A stretch of 64,000 nucleotides of DNA from Metopolophium dirhodum (lineage: Eukaryota; Arthropoda; Insecta; Hemiptera; Aphididae): NCBI RefSeq assembly GCF_019925205.1, contig NC_083564.1, positions 13,488,134 through 13,552,133 of the forward strand. Reading direction: 5' to 3'. The number at the start of each line of letters is the position of its first letter. Within the stretch, counting starts at the first letter, position 1. This document shows, in pieces, positions 59,649-64,000 of this stretch. A model generated the notes under the pieces. It searched no databases and was not told the origin of the DNA. It was given only the letters and a program-made list of their open reading frames with translations. Made by a program: the position numbers and the translations under genes.

Positions 59649-60540
59649 CATAGAACAATTTACAATACTCCCGGGAAATACTTGGTAGTATGTATGTGTA
59701 GGCTCCGGTAGGCAATTGCAACCTATCGTATACCACCTTAGCCTTTAAATCACGAACATGATAGGTACACATAGGAACGGTACGAAAAACGGCACTACAT
59801 AGTGCATATAAATATTCAATACATATAATATATTCAATAAACATCGAATCGACAAACGGTTTGTTGCTATAGTACCCTCTAAATGCAAATCGTTTTGAAC
59901 TAGATTATACGTTTTGTTAATTTAGGTATGACGATAGTTTTACATCGTTTTAAATCGAATAAGTGGAAATTGTAACCGTTAATAATTCGATGATATTATA
60001 ATAACATGGCCCTTAAATATACGTCGTACAGAAAGGGATTAAACTTTAGAAAATAATATAATTATTAACTTTTCGGCAGACAAACTCCGGTAGTTGGTAA
60101 ATCGTACGTACGCATACACTCGTACAAAGATATACGGTTGCGGACCTTTTATTATCTCTCCAAATCTTTGTAGTAAAATAATAATATCAGTTCACGAGAA
60201 ATCAATGGTATTACTATTACACGACGTGCATTATTAGCGGTATATATTATTATTAGCGCATTGTGTTATAATAGCGTACCGTTATTTGTATTATTCAATG
60301 TAATCTAAGACAGACTTAACAATAATTAATATTGTAATGCGAAAGCTATATACATACAATGTATACGTTGTACACGCGTATCGGTATACACTGCAGTATA
60401 ACCTACGTTACATTTTTTTTTTCGTATTTTTCAATTTCGCGCTCAGATTGATTGTTTGCGTTTGCCACTGTAAATTGACTCGCGAATCGGCTTGTAGCTG
60501 TGTCTATAAGTCAATACATATTATGTATGTGTAATGTGAA

Positions 60541-61150
60541 TGTACAGAGTGATTCACCAAGCACGATCAACCCCTTTTTTTTTTTTTATACTATGAATTT
60601 TTGAAGTTACGATTTTTTAAATTCTTAAGCATACTATAATTGTTTTCAAATACTTAATTTTTTTATACCGTTTAAGGAGTATTCTGCGGCGGTTCAAATT
60701 TATTATTTTCAAGTGAGAACTGACAATGGCTTTTTTCTGGAAATTTAAAAACAGATGACATTTTTATATGTTTAAATCGAAATTCAAACGATTAGTTTTA
60801 GAGTTACCTATTAAACTTTGCGTACCAAAAATAATTGTTCCATGATAATTGATTTGGAAGACATGGGCTTAGATAAGCAATGATAATTTGAAAATAATAG
60901 TACCTAATTAATATATTGACGTTTGTAAAAATAGTCCTCCGGATTATCATAAGTACTAGATTAAAAATAACATTTTATTTATATTTAAGCAATACAATTT
61001 TCATGGATTATCATCTTTGATATATACATTTTAATAATAAACTCAGAAACTACTCATTCGACTTTTGACTTAAATTTGTCAACAATTTGAAAAAAAAATC
61101 ATCTTCTTAATAATTTACAGTAAAATACAGATGATAAAATCGCCAACATG
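60541..61150 (+). repeat. Dispersed repeat beginning ACAGAGTGATTCACCAAGCA, copy 2
   Basis: The left end is the reverse complement of the right end of the copy at 48550-48835, so the full family has inverted termini. The internal CAGAAACTACTCATTCGACT followed by TTAATAATTTACAGTAAAA aligns in direct orientation with 48551-48625. No ORF is present in it. Confidence 0.6.
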
Positions 61151-64000
61151 ACGCACTCCTCAAATGATATATAAATCTAAATACATGAAAATATGGTCCC
61201 TAAGTAATAAGTATACTGTATAGGTGGTAACTATATACTTAAAAAATCAAAATATCATAGTTTAAATAAATAAATTATTAGGTATAGGTACCCAAAGAAA
61301 AAAACGGAGTACTTAGTGAATAAACTTGTACATTAATTTTAGAAAATTCCGGAGTAATACAACAGGAAAAAGATTTGTTTTAAACAAAACCTAATTGAAT
61401 ATTTACACAAAGAATTGTTTGATGAGTGCTTGCATTTGTCTGTGGGAGTGAAACTTATAAATAATAAGGAAAAATGTTGAATATTTAATGCTTTGATATA
61501 TTTTTCATTGAAATTACATAATCGATATAGAATATTGTTGTGGAAAAAATGGTAAATGTTCGATGGAGCAGGTGTTTACAATTTGTATGTGACGTGTATA
61601 CATTACTTTATAGTATCGATTGATTGTTGGTCGTAAAATAATAAAGTCGTTAGTTAAGACACGAATTTGTACTCAATAATTATTATTTTTTCTCTGCTAC
61701 ACTATTCATAGTTAATTATAAATATTATTTTGTTTTTAATAATTTATTATGCAGGGTTAACACATTATACTAAACATTGTATGGTGATTGGCTCTTCGAA
61801 ACTTTAGTAAACATTTAAGACATTTATTGCAATTATGTACTCGAATAAATAAATAAGAAGTTTCAGGAATCATATAATACTGCAGAAAAAAATATTTAAA
61901 CCTAAATCTGAGAACTTCTATTAAAACTTAAAAGGTAGCGTGATATTTTTTAATTAATTTTTAAAATCATTTATACTTACATTTTGAACTTCCATAATTT
62001 TATTTTTCAAAAATGTATTTTAAACTTTTAACTTGGGATATTTAAAGATTTTAAGAAGAATCCTAAATCCGAAAATAGTAAAAACCTTAAGTTTCTAAGT
62101 TTATTAAAAAGTTTAAATTAATGCAAGAGTTTTCTTATGGAGTTTTCTTATGTGCTATATTTACTCTCAAAGCGTTGTCTTACCAAATATCTGGTAATGC
62201 TATATTAGACTAACTTTTTGAGGATTCTTTCTTTAACCAAAATAGTGTTTATAATGTATATATGAAAATTAAATTAAATTTTCATTATAAAACCAAATAA
62301 TTATTCTTTTCAACCAGTCTATAAACCAATGACTTTCTTATAATTTCTATGGCTATAGACTGACGTTATGAAATATAAAATTTAATTTTAAAACAGTGAT
62401 TAGTGTCGATTTTAAAATAACTAATTTTTACGTCTATATAATATAATTTTCACATCTTATTCGAGGTTGAAACAGTTACCTATATAACACCAGAATGAGT
62501 GTCATATAATTTAAGGGCATATACCACGCTGTATACCTGTCGTTATAGTCGTCAATTTATCGTGCGCTGGTTTAAAACGCCATTGTTCGTATTACAATAT
62601 AATGCTGCATAAACATAATTTATTCATATTTTGAAATCGTTGGATAACTCGAAGTGTTAATGTGCGTCTGTAATTTACGCACCGAAGTGATTAAAATGTA
62701 AATTATGTTCGACTGTAACTGTGTATGCTTGACTGATTACTGTAACACTCACTTGTTTCGGTACCTATCGTCTTTAATTACTAGACACCAAGCTTTTTTC
62801 ATTATATGTAATAACAACAGCAATAAGCATGTATAGTATTTGTATTTGTTATATGTATAATAACGTGTATCATATTTCGGGTATTACGACAAAAGAAGAA
62901 TGATGATTTTATTGAAAATTTAAAAAATATCTTTCCCCTCGGTTTCAATCGTTCATTAATCATTCTTCATACTATACCAGCTACGTATAAACTGACTGTA
63001 TTTGTCTCGGGTTATCCTGGCAAAAAATATTAGCTGATAGTTTAAGCTGCAATGTAGTGCGCACAATGCGGGTCATATACATTTCATGATACCTATTTAT
63101 TTCTTTTATCATAATATACAGCCATATATAGGGTACCTACCTGCGACGATAAACACGTTTTCATAGTGTTGTTCAGTTATTTTTTTATTTTTGTATGAAT
63201 TTAATATGCATAAAGACATATTATACTTTATACTCTGCGACGTGCGTACAACATAAACCCGTCAAAAATCGTTTAGACGTTTAATCGTTTTTTTTTTCAT
63301 CCACCAACCTATATGATAAATTTACATCGTACAGTTGCACACAGATGGACTATCATTTATGAGTTTATTATGAACCTGTGAACCACGTGATATGTGTTGT
63401 AGATTTTAACTTCCGAGTTTTCAATCAATAAACATTAGATACCGTCTGTTTATTGTAATAAAGGCAGAAGTAATCGTCATGATGGTATGACGTGTATAGC
63501 TGCCTATACTATGTAGTCGTGAAGCACGTACGTACAATGCATATTGTATAATATTATAATATTGTTACAAAACTATACCTATATTGTGTTGTCAGTACCG
63601 GATATTATTGTCTGGAGGAGTTATTTAGGTGCAAAATTATTATGAATACTGAACAGTATGAATACCTCGTTCAACTGAACACAAAACGTAATGAATACAA
63701 AATAAACCATGTTTAACTGTAAACTAATAAAAATAAATTTTCATTCTGGAAACGAAATGTTGGTTTATGTCGAGTCAACGTTATTCGGATAACCGTTAAA
63801 CAAACAAGATAATATCTGAAAAATAGGAATGTGAAAAATGTAGGTACATTTAAGCAAATGTAAGTCAAAAGAAATGGATTTGGCATACATTATATGTATA
63901 TTGTATAATGTATTTAAAAAAAGGAGGGAAAATCGTATTGGCAATTTGCCTCCCTTTTTTAACCTGACACGATAGAAGTATGAAGAAATCACATTCAACA

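Larger units (their letters stand above)
52969..64000. other. Upstream flank without a supported gene
   Basis: No exon chain recognised on either strand. The stretch 54880-55400 is GC-rich and includes C14 at 54937-54950 and a (TTA)n tract at 55261-55284; 56930-57480 is rich in (TAA)n and (TA)n. Small ORFs (54290-54505, 55636-55914, 56419-56658, 63765-63998) have no recognisable motif. The promoter of the CUB gene could be anywhere here or beyond the window edge. Confidence 0.6.

Overview
The window is AT-rich animal DNA (well over two thirds A+T) with large introns, many microsatellites, GT-AG splice sites and a dense load of degraded transposons. The recurring word AGGTACCT / GTACCTAC, the repeat family carrying an 'ACGATT(C/T)TGAGCGGAG' signature, and the CpG-containing GC-rich islands in AT-rich DNA together suggest a hemipteran insect, most likely an aphid. 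That assignment is inference from genome texture; no species marker is visible.

One real protein-coding gene is supported. It lies on the minus strand between about 52.5 kb and 18.9 kb. I rebuilt eleven consecutive exons (52331-52467, 46179-46476, 31522-31820, 30155-30370, 24856-25172, 24428-24631, 23987-24172, 22691-23108, 22237-22452, 21461-21582, 18889-19216). All intron phases agree and all use GT-AG sites. They encode about 912 residues ending at a stop codon: several CUB or CUB-like modules, one LDL-receptor class A module, one membrane helix and a 34-residue cytoplasmic tail. The order (about five CUB-type units, LDLa, TM, short tail) is that of C. elegans LEV-10, and related to Neto/SOL-type receptor auxiliary proteins. 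The signal-peptide exon was not found with confidence; a weak candidate lies at 52851-52968.

Region by region: 1-4.8 kb is noncoding AT-rich DNA. The stretch 4.8-8.9 kb is a cluster of dead mobile DNA: a repeat split by a 5'-truncated LINE with a 12-bp target duplication, a hAT-type MITE with perfect 8-bp duplication, a trimethylguanosine synthase (TGS1) pseudogene, a non-autonomous Helitron-like element, and a decayed LINE reverse transcriptase. The stretch 9-18.3 kb holds GC-rich islands, two copies of a Pol III-type SINE and other repeats. A terminal-inverted-repeat element (18338-18696) sits just beyond the gene's stop codon. The exons occupy 18.9-25.2, 30.2-31.8, 46.2-46.5 and 52.3-52.5 kb. 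The introns carry a poly-A retroinsertion with 15-bp duplication (26.5 kb), a repeat-rich block (35.1-37.9 kb), a tandem-repeat insertion (38.6 kb) and a tRNA-derived SINE (39.1 kb). Upstream of the gene, 53-64 kb shows no coding sequence, only GC-rich islands, homopolymer C tracts and a nested pair of DNA transposons at 59.2-59.6 kb.

No CRISPR array, rRNA gene, functional tRNA gene or bacterial operon is present.
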